Positions 27,196 to 36,190 of a stretch of DNA of 64,000 nt are shown here, in pieces; positions within the stretch are counted from its first letter, which is position 1, and the number at the start of each line of letters is the position of its first letter. The translations under genes and the position numbers were made by a program. This DNA is from Chitinophaga sancti (GTDB lineage Bacteria > Bacteroidota > Bacteroidia > Chitinophagales > Chitinophagaceae), in the NCBI RefSeq assembly GCF_034424315.1, contig NZ_CP139972.1, positions 3,782,001 through 3,846,000 of the forward strand, in the 5' to 3' direction. Under the pieces are notes generated by a model, which was given only the letters and a program-made list of their open reading frames with translations, ran no database searches and was not told the DNA's origin.

Positions 27196-29931
27196 CTATA
27201 TGTTAAATGCTGTTTCAATTATCTCGAGCTGTTCGCGGGCATGCACTTTGGCATAACCTGTAGCAGTTGCTGCACTTGGATTACGGCTGATGACGCCATA
27301 ATTCAGTTGCTTCATGTTCATCTGCAGGTAAGAAGCAGCGCCCATGTTCAGCGGCTCTTCCTGTACCCAGAACCAGGTAGCAGCTTTATACTTCTGGTTC
27401 AGCGCCTCCAGTTGAACGGTAGGCAGCGGATACAATTGTTCCAGGCGAACGATCGCTACATCTTTACGGTTATCCTTCGCCTGCTTTTCAGCCAGCTCAA
27501 AGTAGATTTTACCGGTACACAGCAATACCTTCTTCACTTTTGATGCATCGTCTACATATTCATCGTCCAGTACTTCCTTAAATCCGCCTTCTGTGAATGC
27601 AGCGATTGGGGAGTAAGAACCTACATGCCTTAAGTTCGCTTTTGGTGAGAAGTTCACCAGTGGCTTACGGAACTCCCATGTCAGCTGGCGACGCAGTGCG
27701 TGGAAGAAGTTGGCAGCAGTTGTAATATTTGTAACGATGATGTTGTATTCAGCACATGACTGCAGGAAACGTTCAGGACGTGCATTGGAGTGGTCTGGTC
27801 CACCGCCTTCATAACCATGAGGCAGTAACATCACCATACCATTCTGATTCGTCCATTTTTGCTCTGCACTGGTAATATACTGGTCGATCACGGTTTGCGC
27901 ACCATTGGCAAAGTCGCCATATTGTGCTTCCCAGATCACCAGTGATTTTGGATTGGCCATTGCATAGCCATATTCAAAGCCCAGTACAGCGAATTCGCTC
28001 AGCAGGGAGTTGTAGATACGGAAAGAACCTTGTTTTTCCTGTAATTCGCCCAGACGGCTGTAGGTAGCGTTGGTATTTTCGTCGAACAGAATGGCGTGAC
28101 GGTGAGAGAAGGTACCTCTCTTTACGTCTTCACCGCTCATACGAACGTCTTTACCTTCGCTCAGCAGCGAGGCGTAAGCCAGCAGTTCACCGGTTGCCCA
28201 GTCTACTTTGCCTTCTGTTTCGTACAGTTTGATCTTATCCTGCAGCAGTTTTTCTACTTTACGCAGTGGCACGAATTCTTTCGGCCAGGTCATCAGACGG
28301 CCGATGAGCCTTCTTACTTCTTCTTCTTTTACTGCTGTTACCGGGGATTGGTCAAAATCTTCCGGTCTGGATTTGCGGAGTTCCTGCCACCATTGTTCAG
28401 GTTTCTGATAGGTATAAGGCAGCGGGTGCTGTCTTACTTCGTCCAGGCGTTCCTGCAATTGTGCCCAGAATCCTTTTTCCATTTCCTTTGCCAGGTCTTG
28501 TACTTCAGATTCTCCGTTGTGCAGGAGATACTGGGTGTACACTTCGCGTGGGTTAGGATGCTTATCGATCAGTGAATACAGGCTTGGCTGGGTAAACTTA
28601 GGCTCATCACCCTCGTTATGGCCATGTCTGCGATAACACAACAGGTCAATGAAAATATCGGAGTTGAATTCCTGGCGGTAACGGGCTGCGATCTCTGATA
28701 CTTTTACAACTGCTTCTGCATCGTCTCCATTTACATGGAATACAGGTGCCTGTACGGTAGCAGCGATAGAAGTACAATAGTCAGATGAACGGGCATCGTC
28801 GAAGTCAGTTGTGAACCCAATCTGGTTGTTGATCACCAGGTGCATGGTACCACCGGTATAATACCCTTTCAGGTTGCTCATCTGGATGAGCTCATATATA
28901 ACGCCTTGCCCGGCTACCGCAGCATCACCATGGATGAGGATAGGCAGGATCTTGTCATAATCACTGTTATAGATTACATCTGCCTTACTGCGGGCAAAAC
29001 CTGTTACCAGGGGGTCTACCACTTCCAGATGGGAAGGGTTAGGCAGCAGCTGCAGGTTTACTTTTTCACCGCCGGTGGTATCAACGATGGAGCGGAAGCC
29101 CAGGTGGTACTTCACGTCACCGCTACCCATGGTCAGGTCAGGTACGGAGTGACCTTCAAATTCGTTGAAGATCTGCTCGTAAGTTTTACCTAAGATATTG
29201 GCCAGTACGTTCAGACGACCTCTGTGTGCCATACCAATCACAGCTTCCTGAACGCCTTCGCCGGCAGCAGTATTGATAATGGCATCCAGTGCAGGAATGG
29301 TGTTTTCACCACCTTCCAGACCGAAACGTTTCTGACCTATATATTTTGTGTGCAAGAATTTTTCGAAGATTACGCCCTGGTTCAGCTTGTGGAGAATACG
29401 TTTGCGCTGATCCAGTGTGAGTGTTCTTTGCAGGGTGGTTTCCATTTCGCGTTGTAACCACTCTACTTTTTTTGCATCATTCACGTAAGCATATTCCAGA
29501 CCTACTGAGGCTGTATAAACCTGTTTAAGGCGGCTGACAATATTTTCGAGGCTGGTTTTGCCTAATCCCAGTTCCTGGCCGATGTAGAATTCAGTCTTCA
29601 GGTCGGCTTCGGTTAGTCCGAAGAAAGAGATATCTAAGTTGGCCTGACGATCTTTGCGTTCCCGGATTGGATTAGTTTTCGAGATGAGGTGACCTTTTTT
29701 TCGATACGCCTGTATCAGCCTGTAAACGTTCAGCTCTTTTGTTAACTGATCACTGCTAACCGGTGCTCCGGCACCTGGCGCTTTGCCATTTACATTGTTT
29801 ACCGCGAAGTCAAACCCCTCAAAAAACTTGCCCCATTCCGGGTCAACAGCACCAGGGTCTTTTCGGTAATCCTGGTATAAAGATTCAATGTAGGCAGGAT
29901 GTGAGTTGGTAACAAATGAGAAGTCCTTCAT
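27196..29931 (-). CDS. odhA: 2-oxoglutarate dehydrogenase E1 component
   Basis: A 911-residue thiamine-diphosphate-dependent E1, which decarboxylates 2-oxoglutarate. The N-terminus has the E2-binding-like segment NSHPAYIESLYQDYRKDP (about 9-26). The ThDP-binding region has HGDAAVAGQGV and the following NNQIGFTT. The C-terminal half has EAQYGDFANGAQ and LPHGYEGGGPDHSNARPERF, both typical of OdhA/SucA. Together with odhB it forms an operon. A 21-bp palindrome lies 53 bp upstream of its start and may be regulatory. Confidence 0.97.
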   Translation of the reverse strand: MKDFSFVTNSHPAYIESLYQDYRKDPGAVDPEWGKFFEGFDFAVNNVNGKAPGAGAPVSSDQLTKELNVYRLIQAYRKKGHLISKTNPIRERKDRQANLDISFFGLTEADLKTEFYIGQELGLGKTSLENIVSRLKQVYTASVGLEYAYVNDAKKVEWLQREMETTLQRTLTLDQRKRILHKLNQGVIFEKFLHTKYIGQKRFGLEGGENTIPALDAIINTAAGEGVQEAVIGMAHRGRLNVLANILGKTYEQIFNEFEGHSVPDLTMGSGDVKYHLGFRSIVDTTGGEKVNLQLLPNPSHLEVVDPLVTGFARSKADVIYNSDYDKILPILIHGDAAVAGQGVIYELIQMSNLKGYYTGGTMHLVINNQIGFTTDFDDARSSDYCTSIAATVQAPVFHVNGDDAEAVVKVSEIAARYRQEFNSDIFIDLLCYRRHGHNEGDEPKFTQPSLYSLIDKHPNPREVYTQYLLHNGESEVQDLAKEMEKGFWAQLQERLDEVRQHPLPYTYQKPEQWWQELRKSRPEDFDQSPVTAVKEEEVRRLIGRLMTWPKEFVPLRKVEKLLQDKIKLYETEGKVDWATGELLAYASLLSEGKDVRMSGEDVKRGTFSHRHAILFDENTNATYSRLGELQEKQGSFRIYNSLLSEFAVLGFEYGYAMANPKSLVIWEAQYGDFANGAQTVIDQYITSAEQKWTNQNGMVMLLPHGYEGGGPDHSNARPERFLQSCAEYNIIVTNITTAANFFHALRRQLTWEFRKPLVNFSPKANLRHVGSYSPIAAFTEGGFKEVLDDEYVDDASKVKKVLLCTGKIYFELAEKQAKDNRKDVAIVRLEQLYPLPTVQLEALNQKYKAATWFWVQEEPLNMGAASYLQMNMKQLNYGVISRNPSAATATGYAKVHAREQLEIIETAFNI

Positions 29932-29983
29932 TTACAACGAGTTTTGCTAAAGCTTCGATTCAAATTGCTATTCTGTTGAATGC

Positions 29984-30004
29984 ACCCATATATAATATAT
30001 GGGT
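29984..30004. promoter_or_regulatory. 21-bp perfect palindrome upstream of odhA
   Basis: ACCCATATAT-A-ATATATGGGT is a 10-1-10 inverted repeat, 53-73 bp upstream of the odhA start and about 160 bp upstream of the divergent rpsT promoter region. It may be an operator or an RNA hairpin in the odhA leader. Confidence 0.45.
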
Positions 30005-30161
30005 TTGCAAATATCGTTCTTCTTTTGTGAAAAAAAATGGAAAAATGATATACGTAAGAAAGATTAAGCGTATAGAGAGCGAGCCTGGGGCAGGGGGGAG
30101 TTTTCATGGGATTAAGTGTAGACAGTGAGAATTAATTTATTCATTTTCCTTTGATGTTTAT

Positions 30162-30192
30162 TTTGTTTGTAAATAACTAATCCCTACCTTTG
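30162..30192 (+). promoter_or_regulatory. rpsT promoter (TTTG-N19-TACCTTTG)
   Basis: TTTG at 30162-30165 and TACCTTTG at 30185-30192 match the Bacteroidota consensus exactly, including the 19-bp spacing. The leader would be about 20 nt. Confidence 0.85.
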
Positions 30193-30217
30193 CAGTCCGA
30201 AACTTGAAATTAGAAAA

Positions 30218-30472
30218 ATGGCAAACCATAAAGCAACGAAAAAAGACGTTCGTCAAAGCACAGCGAGAAATGAGCGTAACCGTTATTACGGTAAAACTAC
30301 CCGTAACGCGATCCGCGATCTGAAGAAATTGGAAGAAAAGGCTGCTGCTGGCGAAAAACTGTCTGACGTGATCTCTATGATCGACAAGTTGGCTAAACGC
30401 AATATCATTCACAAGAATAAAGCAGCCAACCTGAAGAGCAAACTTTCTAAGAAAGTGAACGCACTGGCTTAA
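30218..30472 (+). CDS. rpsT: 30S ribosomal protein S20
   Basis: An 84-residue basic helical protein starting MANHKATKKDVRQSTARNER, the typical S20 N-terminus. It binds 16S rRNA in the 30S subunit. Length fits the family (about 84-90). It is a single-gene unit with a consensus promoter and its own terminator. The codons are those of a highly expressed gene. Confidence 0.97.
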   Translation: MANHKATKKDVRQSTARNERNRYYGKTTRNAIRDLKKLEEKAAAGEKLSDVISMIDKLAKRNIIHKNKAANLKSKLSKKVNALA

Positions 30473-30494
30473 GCTCTTCCAGAATAAAATATTT

Positions 30495-30535
30495 ACAAAC
30501 AGCTCTTCCTGTAAACGGGAAGGGCTGTTTGTTTT
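30495..30535 (+). terminator. rpsT terminator
   Basis: A stem of about 15 bp (ACAAACAGC... with ...GCTGTTTGT) containing G-U pairs is followed by TTTT. Confidence 0.88.
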
Positions 30536-30584
30536 GCGTTAAAGTCTCTCATTTGAATTCAATTTCCAAAAAAAGGCACCCTTT

Positions 30585-32315
30585 ATGAGAATAATCCTAG
30601 CCCTGATTGCCTATTGCTGGGCCTCTCCTCTCCTTGCCCAGGATTTTAGCACCCGTTTTGAACGCACACAGGGAAAAGAGACAGCTACTTACCCGGAATG
30701 TATTGCCTATTACAAATTGCTGGATAAGCGTTATCCACAGATCAGCATGCTGGAGATAGGGAATACAGATGCCGGTTTCCCCTTGCACCTGGTAATTTAC
30801 TCCGGGGATGGGGATTTCAATTTTACCAGTATTCATAAGAAGAATAAAAGGGTAATCCTCATTAACAATGGCATTCATCCCGGCGAACCGGATGGTGTGG
30901 ATGCCAGCATGATGCTACTGAGAGACCTGGCCCAGGGAAAGAAGAAATTACCGGCAAATGTGGTGCTTGCTGTGATCCCACTTTATAATATTGACGGTTC
31001 GCTGAATCGTAGTGAATATTTCAGGGTAGATCAGAATGGCCCGGCCGCATTTGGTTCCCGCGGTAATGCCCGGAACCTGGATCTGAACAGGGATTTTATT
31101 AAAACCGATTCGCGGAATAGTTTTACTTTCCAGACGATTTACCAGTTGACTGACCCGGATGTGTTTGTTGACAACCATGTGAGCAATGGCGCCGACTACC
31201 AGCATGTGATGACCCTGCTATGCAGCGAGTATAACAAAATGGGTGGAAGCATGGGTGAGTTTATGCACAATACTTTTACCCCTGGCCTGTATCAACTCAT
31301 GAAGGAAAAAGGATATGACCTGGTGCCTTATGTGAACCATTTTGGTGAAACACCAGAGAATGGCTGGATGACATTTGCAGATGTACCCCGTTTTTCCACC
31401 GGGTATACTACCCTGTTTTCCACTTTTGGATTTGTACCGGAAACACATATGCTAAAACCTTATCCACAAAGGGTTTCTGCAACGTATGCGCTGATGGAAT
31501 CATTTATCAGTTTTGTGAGCACACATAGTGCTGAAATCAAAGCGCTGCGGGATAAAACCAAAGCGACTGTAAAGACGCAAAAAGAATTTGCCCTGGAATG
31601 GAATGTGGATACGACGAAGTTTTCTTATATCAATTTCAAGGGGTATGAGGCAGGACATAAGGCGAGTGAGGTGTCTGGATTACCCAGATTGTATTATGAC
31701 CGATCCAGGCCTTTTGAAAAACAGGTGAAGTTCTATGACTACATGAATGCGGGTAATTTTGTACAAAAACCCAGTGCTTATATTATTCCGCAGGGATGGT
31801 GGAATGTGCTGCACATTTTAAAGAATAATAAGGTGGCGATGCAGCCGCTGGCACATGATACGACGATTGCTGTGGAGGTGTATCATATTGCTGATTTCAA
31901 AACTACCCTGCGACCTTTTGAAGGGCATTATATGCATAATCATGTGAAAGTGGCTACTTCGCGGGATAGCATTCGTTTTAGAAAAGGAGATCTGTATATT
32001 CCTATGAACCAGTCAGCCAATCGTTACCTGATAGAGACTTTAGAGCCAACAGGTGGTGATTCTTTCTTTGCATGGAATTTCTTCGATGCCATTCTTACAC
32101 CTAAAGAAGGTTATTCTCCTTATGTGTTTGAAGATACTGCGGCAGCGTATATTGGCAGGCATCCGGAGTTGCGGGCAATGATTGACGGGCAAAAGAAAAC
32201 AGATTCTGTTTTCGCCGGCAGTGCAGAAGCGCAATTACATTTTGTATATGATCATTCGATTTATGGGGAACCCGGTTATTTGAGGTACCCGGTATTCAGG
32301 GTTAGCAACATGTAG
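30585..32315 (+). CDS. M14-family zinc carboxypeptidase, exported
   Basis: A 576-residue peptidase with a signal peptide to about LLAQ (residue 19). The zinc-binding HPGEPDG is near residues 97-103, ARNLDLNRDF (substrate Arg/Asn region) near 160, and the third zinc ligand His in DNHVSNGADY near 193. The catalytic Glu is probably that of PETHMLKPYP. The C-terminal 250 residues are an extra domain common in Bacteroidota M14 proteins. Probable role is degradation of extracellular peptides. The 3' end overlaps the convergent ketosynthase-like gene by 40 bp. Confidence 0.9.
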   Translation: MRIILALIAYCWASPLLAQDFSTRFERTQGKETATYPECIAYYKLLDKRYPQISMLEIGNTDAGFPLHLVIYSGDGDFNFTSIHKKNKRVILINNGIHPGEPDGVDASMMLLRDLAQGKKKLPANVVLAVIPLYNIDGSLNRSEYFRVDQNGPAAFGSRGNARNLDLNRDFIKTDSRNSFTFQTIYQLTDPDVFVDNHVSNGADYQHVMTLLCSEYNKMGGSMGEFMHNTFTPGLYQLMKEKGYDLVPYVNHFGETPENGWMTFADVPRFSTGYTTLFSTFGFVPETHMLKPYPQRVSATYALMESFISFVSTHSAEIKALRDKTKATVKTQKEFALEWNVDTTKFSYINFKGYEAGHKASEVSGLPRLYYDRSRPFEKQVKFYDYMNAGNFVQKPSAYIIPQGWWNVLHILKNNKVAMQPLAHDTTIAVEVYHIADFKTTLRPFEGHYMHNHVKVATSRDSIRFRKGDLYIPMNQSANRYLIETLEPTGGDSFFAWNFFDAILTPKEGYSPYVFEDTAAAYIGRHPELRAMIDGQKKTDSVFAGSAEAQLHFVYDHSIYGEPGYLRYPVFRVSNM

Positions 32316-33316
32316 ACGTGTTGCTCTCCAAAGAAGTGATTGTAAATAAGGATATTTTTATAAGGTCCGGCTGGTACTTTCAACATGGGAAACCAGTTCG
32401 CAGGTATTTGCTGGGCCTTTATAATTTGTGCACCCAACCATAGCGCAAAAGCACCGGCGGTATCGTATTCTCCGCAGAGATGCTTGAATGGTAATTCATT
32501 TGGCAACCCTTCATAATAATGATCGAAATTGCTATCGCCATTACGCCCGCTGATCACGAGGTCAATATCTTCCAGGCTTATATTGTGAGACGCAAGGAAT
32601 TTATCCAGGTAAGGTTCCTTCGGTTTATACACCATTTTTAGCCCTGACAATTGTACTTTGCCGGGTTGATCTGATAACAAAAAGAAGGCAGCGCCTTCCC
32701 CTGAAATAGAGCCCGGCGTTGGATGCTGATACAATTCATTGCTGGCGATCTTTTCTTTCTTCCAGCAACCAATACGGCTCTTGATATAAAAATGCTCTGC
32801 CGTGATTTCTTCGAATGCACCTACCAGGATGTCTTTATTACCTTCTGAGAGTAATAACATGGCATCCAGCAATGCATTTTCGAATGAAAAACCGCGATGC
32901 ACAAATGTATTGTTGTACTGTGTACATTTCTGCTGCAGGGCAATTAAACCGTTGACTGCATTGTAGGTAGACTGAATAAATGGCGTTGCATTCAGGGCGG
33001 TTTCCTTGTATTCCCGGATCTCTTTCAGGAAACGTTCTGTATCTGAAAGGCTTCCTTTTCCCGTGCCGGTTACGATAGCGCCGGGTACTGCTACACCTGC
33101 ACTTTGCATACATTGCAGAGCCGCTGTTAGTCCTACTTTCAATATACGCGTCAGGCGGCGTACACTATTTGGTGGCATGTAAGCGCGGTAATCAGGTTCT
33201 ACACAGGCAAATACATTTTCATTCACCGTAACCAGTGGCTGAGAAAAGATATCTTCTCCAAAAGAGTGTTGCGGCGAAATGGCCGACATGCCTTGTATGT
33301 AGTATTTACCCTTCAT
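32276..33316 (-). CDS. Ketosynthase-like protein without catalytic residues (chain-length-factor type)
   Basis: A 346-residue thiolase-fold protein related to beta-ketoacyl-ACP synthases. Where active enzymes have the TACSS cysteine motif, this one reads FVHRGFSFENALLDA. The two catalytic His motifs are also replaced (SGRNGDSNFD for VHGTAT, and GEYDTAGAFAL for GHTLAAAGG). It is therefore probably not a catalyst but the partner of the active ketosynthase encoded just upstream, as in KS-CLF pairs of aryl polyene and type II polyketide systems. The chosen start (MKGKYYIQG) overlaps the ketosynthase stop by 11 bp (ATGAAGGGTAA), which indicates translational coupling. The frame is open for 20 codons further upstream. 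Confidence 0.83.
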   Translation of the reverse strand: MKGKYYIQGMSAISPQHSFGEDIFSQPLVTVNENVFACVEPDYRAYMPPNSVRRLTRILKVGLTAALQCMQSAGVAVPGAIVTGTGKGSLSDTERFLKEIREYKETALNATPFIQSTYNAVNGLIALQQKCTQYNNTFVHRGFSFENALLDAMLLLSEGNKDILVGAFEEITAEHFYIKSRIGCWKKEKIASNELYQHPTPGSISGEGAAFFLLSDQPGKVQLSGLKMVYKPKEPYLDKFLASHNISLEDIDLVISGRNGDSNFDHYYEGLPNELPFKHLCGEYDTAGAFALWLGAQIIKAQQIPANWFPMLKVPAGPYKNILIYNHFFGEQHVYMLLTLNTGYLK

Positions 33317-34520
33317 ATTTGCTGATGAGCAGGGAGGCGTTATTGCCTCCGAAACCAAATGAGTTGGAAATAACATTAGATACCGGTACTCCTTCTTTCA
33401 ACTGAGTTTCCGGTGTGATATTTAATTCCTCCATTTTCTCTGAGAAATGAAGGTTAGGAAAAATGACTGCGTGCTGAATGGCCAATACCGCGTAGATGGC
33501 TTCGATGCCGCCTGCTGCCGCTAAAGTATGTCCTGTAAAGGGTTTCGTGCTACTGAATGGCGGCACCTTATCACCGAATAATCTTTGCAGTGCATGGCCT
33601 TCTGCGACATCATTAGTAAGGGTAGCGGTTCCATGTACATTTACATATTGTACATCTTCCGGCGCTACTCCGCCCATGGCGAGTGCCTGTTGCATGGCAG
33701 CAAAAGCACCATCTCCATCAGGTGAAGGTGCGGTGGGATGAAATGCTTCGTTGGTATTTGCATAGCCTTTCAGCTCTGCTCTTACGCGGGCATGGCGTTC
33801 CCTGGCAAGTGACTCACTTTCGAGTACCAGATACGCGGCTCCTTCTCCCAGGTTCAGACCATTCCGATTCTGATCGAAAGGACGACAATGTTTTTTGTCA
33901 ATATTCTTCAGTGAATTGAAACCATTCAGGGTAAAGCGGGTCAGGGCTTCTGTACCGCCACTGATCACGCGGCGAACCAATCCTGCTTTGATGAGGCGTG
34001 CACCAAACATCAGTGCATTGGCAGATGAAGAACATGCGGTGCTGATGGTAGCGATGTATTCACTGATACCAACGGTATCTGCTATACGCTGTGTACAATC
34101 TGCACAATCCAGGGTATCGATGTATTGTAAGAAGTCTCCTTCTTTTTCAGGGTTGATAACATCAAAATATACTTTCTCTGTATCACACATCCCACCTACG
34201 GTAGAAGCGTTGATAAAACCTGTTGGTTCATCACTGGCATCTGCAATACCTGCATCGGCCAGTGCTTCGCGCATAGCGATCAGGCCCAGCAGGGTAGTGC
34301 GGGTAAACCCCTCCTTACCTGCCACTCCTGCCATTTCCTGCAGGGTCACAGTTGAATGACTGACCTCTGCCACCGGCAGGATATCCTTGTAAATAGTGTC
34401 TATGTTTTGGGTAAAACCAATGCCACTTTGCTGCCTGCGCAGGCTGTTTAAATTGCCTGCTACATCATCACCAATGGCAGTCACCATTCCAAGGCCCGTT
34501 ATCAATACGCGTTCTGCCAT
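33306..34520 (-). CDS. Beta-ketoacyl-ACP synthase, KAS I/II type
   Basis: A 404-residue condensing enzyme with all catalytic residues: Cys163 in ISTACSSSANAL, His296 in NVHGTATLTND and His331 in FTGHTLAAAGG. It elongates acyl chains on an acyl carrier protein. It lies 7 bp after the ACP gene and overlaps the ketosynthase-like partner. The start at MAERVLITGLG (34520) fits the family; 26 further codons are open upstream but run into the ACP gene. By context it belongs to the dialkylresorcinol-type locus, not to core fatty acid synthesis. Confidence 0.94.
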   Translation of the reverse strand: MAERVLITGLGMVTAIGDDVAGNLNSLRRQQSGIGFTQNIDTIYKDILPVAEVSHSTVTLQEMAGVAGKEGFTRTTLLGLIAMREALADAGIADASDEPTGFINASTVGGMCDTEKVYFDVINPEKEGDFLQYIDTLDCADCTQRIADTVGISEYIATISTACSSSANALMFGARLIKAGLVRRVISGGTEALTRFTLNGFNSLKNIDKKHCRPFDQNRNGLNLGEGAAYLVLESESLARERHARVRAELKGYANTNEAFHPTAPSPDGDGAFAAMQQALAMGGVAPEDVQYVNVHGTATLTNDVAEGHALQRLFGDKVPPFSSTKPFTGHTLAAAGGIEAIYAVLAIQHAVIFPNLHFSEKMEELNITPETQLKEGVPVSNVISNSFGFGGNNASLLISKYEG

Positions 34521-34527
34521 ACTCCGA

Positions 34528-34785
34528 TTAAACCGGCTTTTTGGATTGGATGAATTCAGCCATAGATTGTACAGACTGCAAGATCTTTCTGCCCTCACGC
34601 GGATCTTCTACCTTGATATGATAATGTCTTTCGAGCAATACCATCAGTTCCAGTGAATCAATACTGTCCAATCCCAAACCTTCTCCGAACAATGGTGCAT
34701 TGTCATCAATGTCTTCAGGTTTTGTATCCTGCAGGTTCAGTGCTTCAATAATCTGTACTTTCAATTTCTGTTTTAAATCTTCCAT
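34528..34785 (-). CDS. Acyl carrier protein
   Basis: An 85-residue acyl carrier protein. The phosphopantetheine attachment site is Ser41 in GLDSIDSLEL. The C-terminus is basic (IQSKKPV), unlike the usual acidic end of the fatty acid ACP. Gene order ACP-KS-KS-partner, with 7-bp and overlapping junctions, points to a dedicated carrier for the dar-type pathway. A gap of 109 bp separates it from the ABC permease gene upstream. Confidence 0.94.
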   Translation of the reverse strand: MEDLKQKLKVQIIEALNLQDTKPEDIDDNAPLFGEGLGLDSIDSLELMVLLERHYHIKVEDPREGRKILQSVQSMAEFIQSKKPV

Positions 34786-34894
34786 AGTAGTCGTAGGTTT
34801 ATACTCTCTATTTTTATTTGGAAAGCTAAGCCTCTAAAGCAATTTTGTTGCCAAGTGGCCGTAAAAATACTGTTTTACATTCAATTATCCTTTA

Positions 34895-36184
34895 TCAGCT
34901 AATCCTTCTCTTCTCCACACCTGCTGCTATACACAGCATGAGTACGGCGCAGGCGACCAATTTTCCTATGTGTAACCAGATGTGCTGTACACCACGATTA
35001 CGCAGGTATATATCATTGATGGCATCCAATCCCCAACTGAGTGGAGATAAATGCCCGATTAGCTGCATTTTAGCCGGCATGACCTCCAATGGAATCCAGA
35101 TGCCCCCTATCGCAGATAGGATGACGATAGAGATAGCGCCAAAGTTCAATGCCTGGTTAGGGGTTTTAAACACTGTGCCTACCAGAATACCATATGCAGT
35201 CGCTGTTAAACCAATGCTGACTGCGATGATCAATGTTGCCAGGTGACTATTGCCCATCATTAGTTTTGGCAAGCCTAATAGTGGCAATAAATAAATACCT
35301 ACCATCATCATCAGGTAAAACTGCACGACAGTGACTGCCATAAAGAACAGCAGTTTACCTCCGAGTATATTCAGGAATGATCCAGGTATGAGGCGGATGC
35401 GTACCAGGCTGCCTTCTTCCCGCTCACGTATCATATGTCCACCAATAGGGATGGCGATAAAGAACATGGCAAAAATACTCCAGGCCGGCACATTGTGCTG
35501 TACAGAATTCGAAATTACATCCAGCTGTTGGGAAGGCCCAGTGAGCTGTTCTTTCAGCCCTACTGCTTTTAGCTGGATCACCATGGAATCCTCTTGTGCA
35601 ATATCTTTATTCTTCAGTTGTTGTTTGATCCTTTCCAGCAGCAGATCAGTTTCTACCTGTGTCAGAAAATTATCGATGGCCTGGTGAATGGCGCTCTTGA
35701 ATGCTTTCTTGGAAGCAGGATCAAAATACACCAGTACATTCAGTGAATCTTTGCGTGTGCTTACCGGTAGTATAGCTGGTATGCTCATTCGTTTAGACAG
35801 GTCATTCACTATTTTATTAGCGTTGCTCACAATGGCACCTGTAGCTCCCTGTGGTATGATGATGCAAATTTTATAATCACCTGCATTCACTTTTTCCAGT
35901 GCCTGGTTTTCCTGCACGGGTTTACCACTGAGTGTATCTATCACGTTGAACTGCCCGGTGTGTTCCAGGCCTTCCCTGATATATTTGCCTAAACGGCCAT
36001 GATCATTATCTACTGTGAGTACGTCGAACTTCAGTTCCTGGTAGTCTCTGAAAGGTGCATCTTCTATCAAAGCCATCACGGTGATCAGGACGACAGGCAT
36101 GGCAAAGAGCAGGGTTAAACCCGTTCTGTCACGCAGCAGTAACAGCCATTCTTTTTTTATGGTAGCGAGTAGCCTTAGCATCAA
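34895..36184 (-). CDS. ABC-2 type transporter permease
   Basis: A 429-residue ABC-2 permease. A first membrane helix (about 18-40, LLFAMPVVLITVMALI) is followed by a large extracytoplasmic domain (about 40-230). Five more helices lie in the C-terminal half, including FFIAIPIGGHM and GGIWIPLEVMP, which are typical of exporters in this class. It lies 6 bp after the ATPase gene and with it forms an exporter. In this locus it may export or flip the aryl lipid product to the outer leaflet (inference). Confidence 0.9.
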   Translation of the reverse strand: MMLRLLATIKKEWLLLLRDRTGLTLLFAMPVVLITVMALIEDAPFRDYQELKFDVLTVDNDHGRLGKYIREGLEHTGQFNVIDTLSGKPVQENQALEKVNAGDYKICIIIPQGATGAIVSNANKIVNDLSKRMSIPAILPVSTRKDSLNVLVYFDPASKKAFKSAIHQAIDNFLTQVETDLLLERIKQQLKNKDIAQEDSMVIQLKAVGLKEQLTGPSQQLDVISNSVQHNVPAWSIFAMFFIAIPIGGHMIREREEGSLVRIRLIPGSFLNILGGKLLFFMAVTVVQFYLMMMVGIYLLPLLGLPKLMMGNSHLATLIIAVSIGLTATAYGILVGTVFKTPNQALNFGAISIVILSAIGGIWIPLEVMPAKMQLIGHLSPLSWGLDAINDIYLRNRGVQHIWLHIGKLVACAVLMLCIAAGVEKRRIS

Positions 36185-36190
36185 ATTCTA

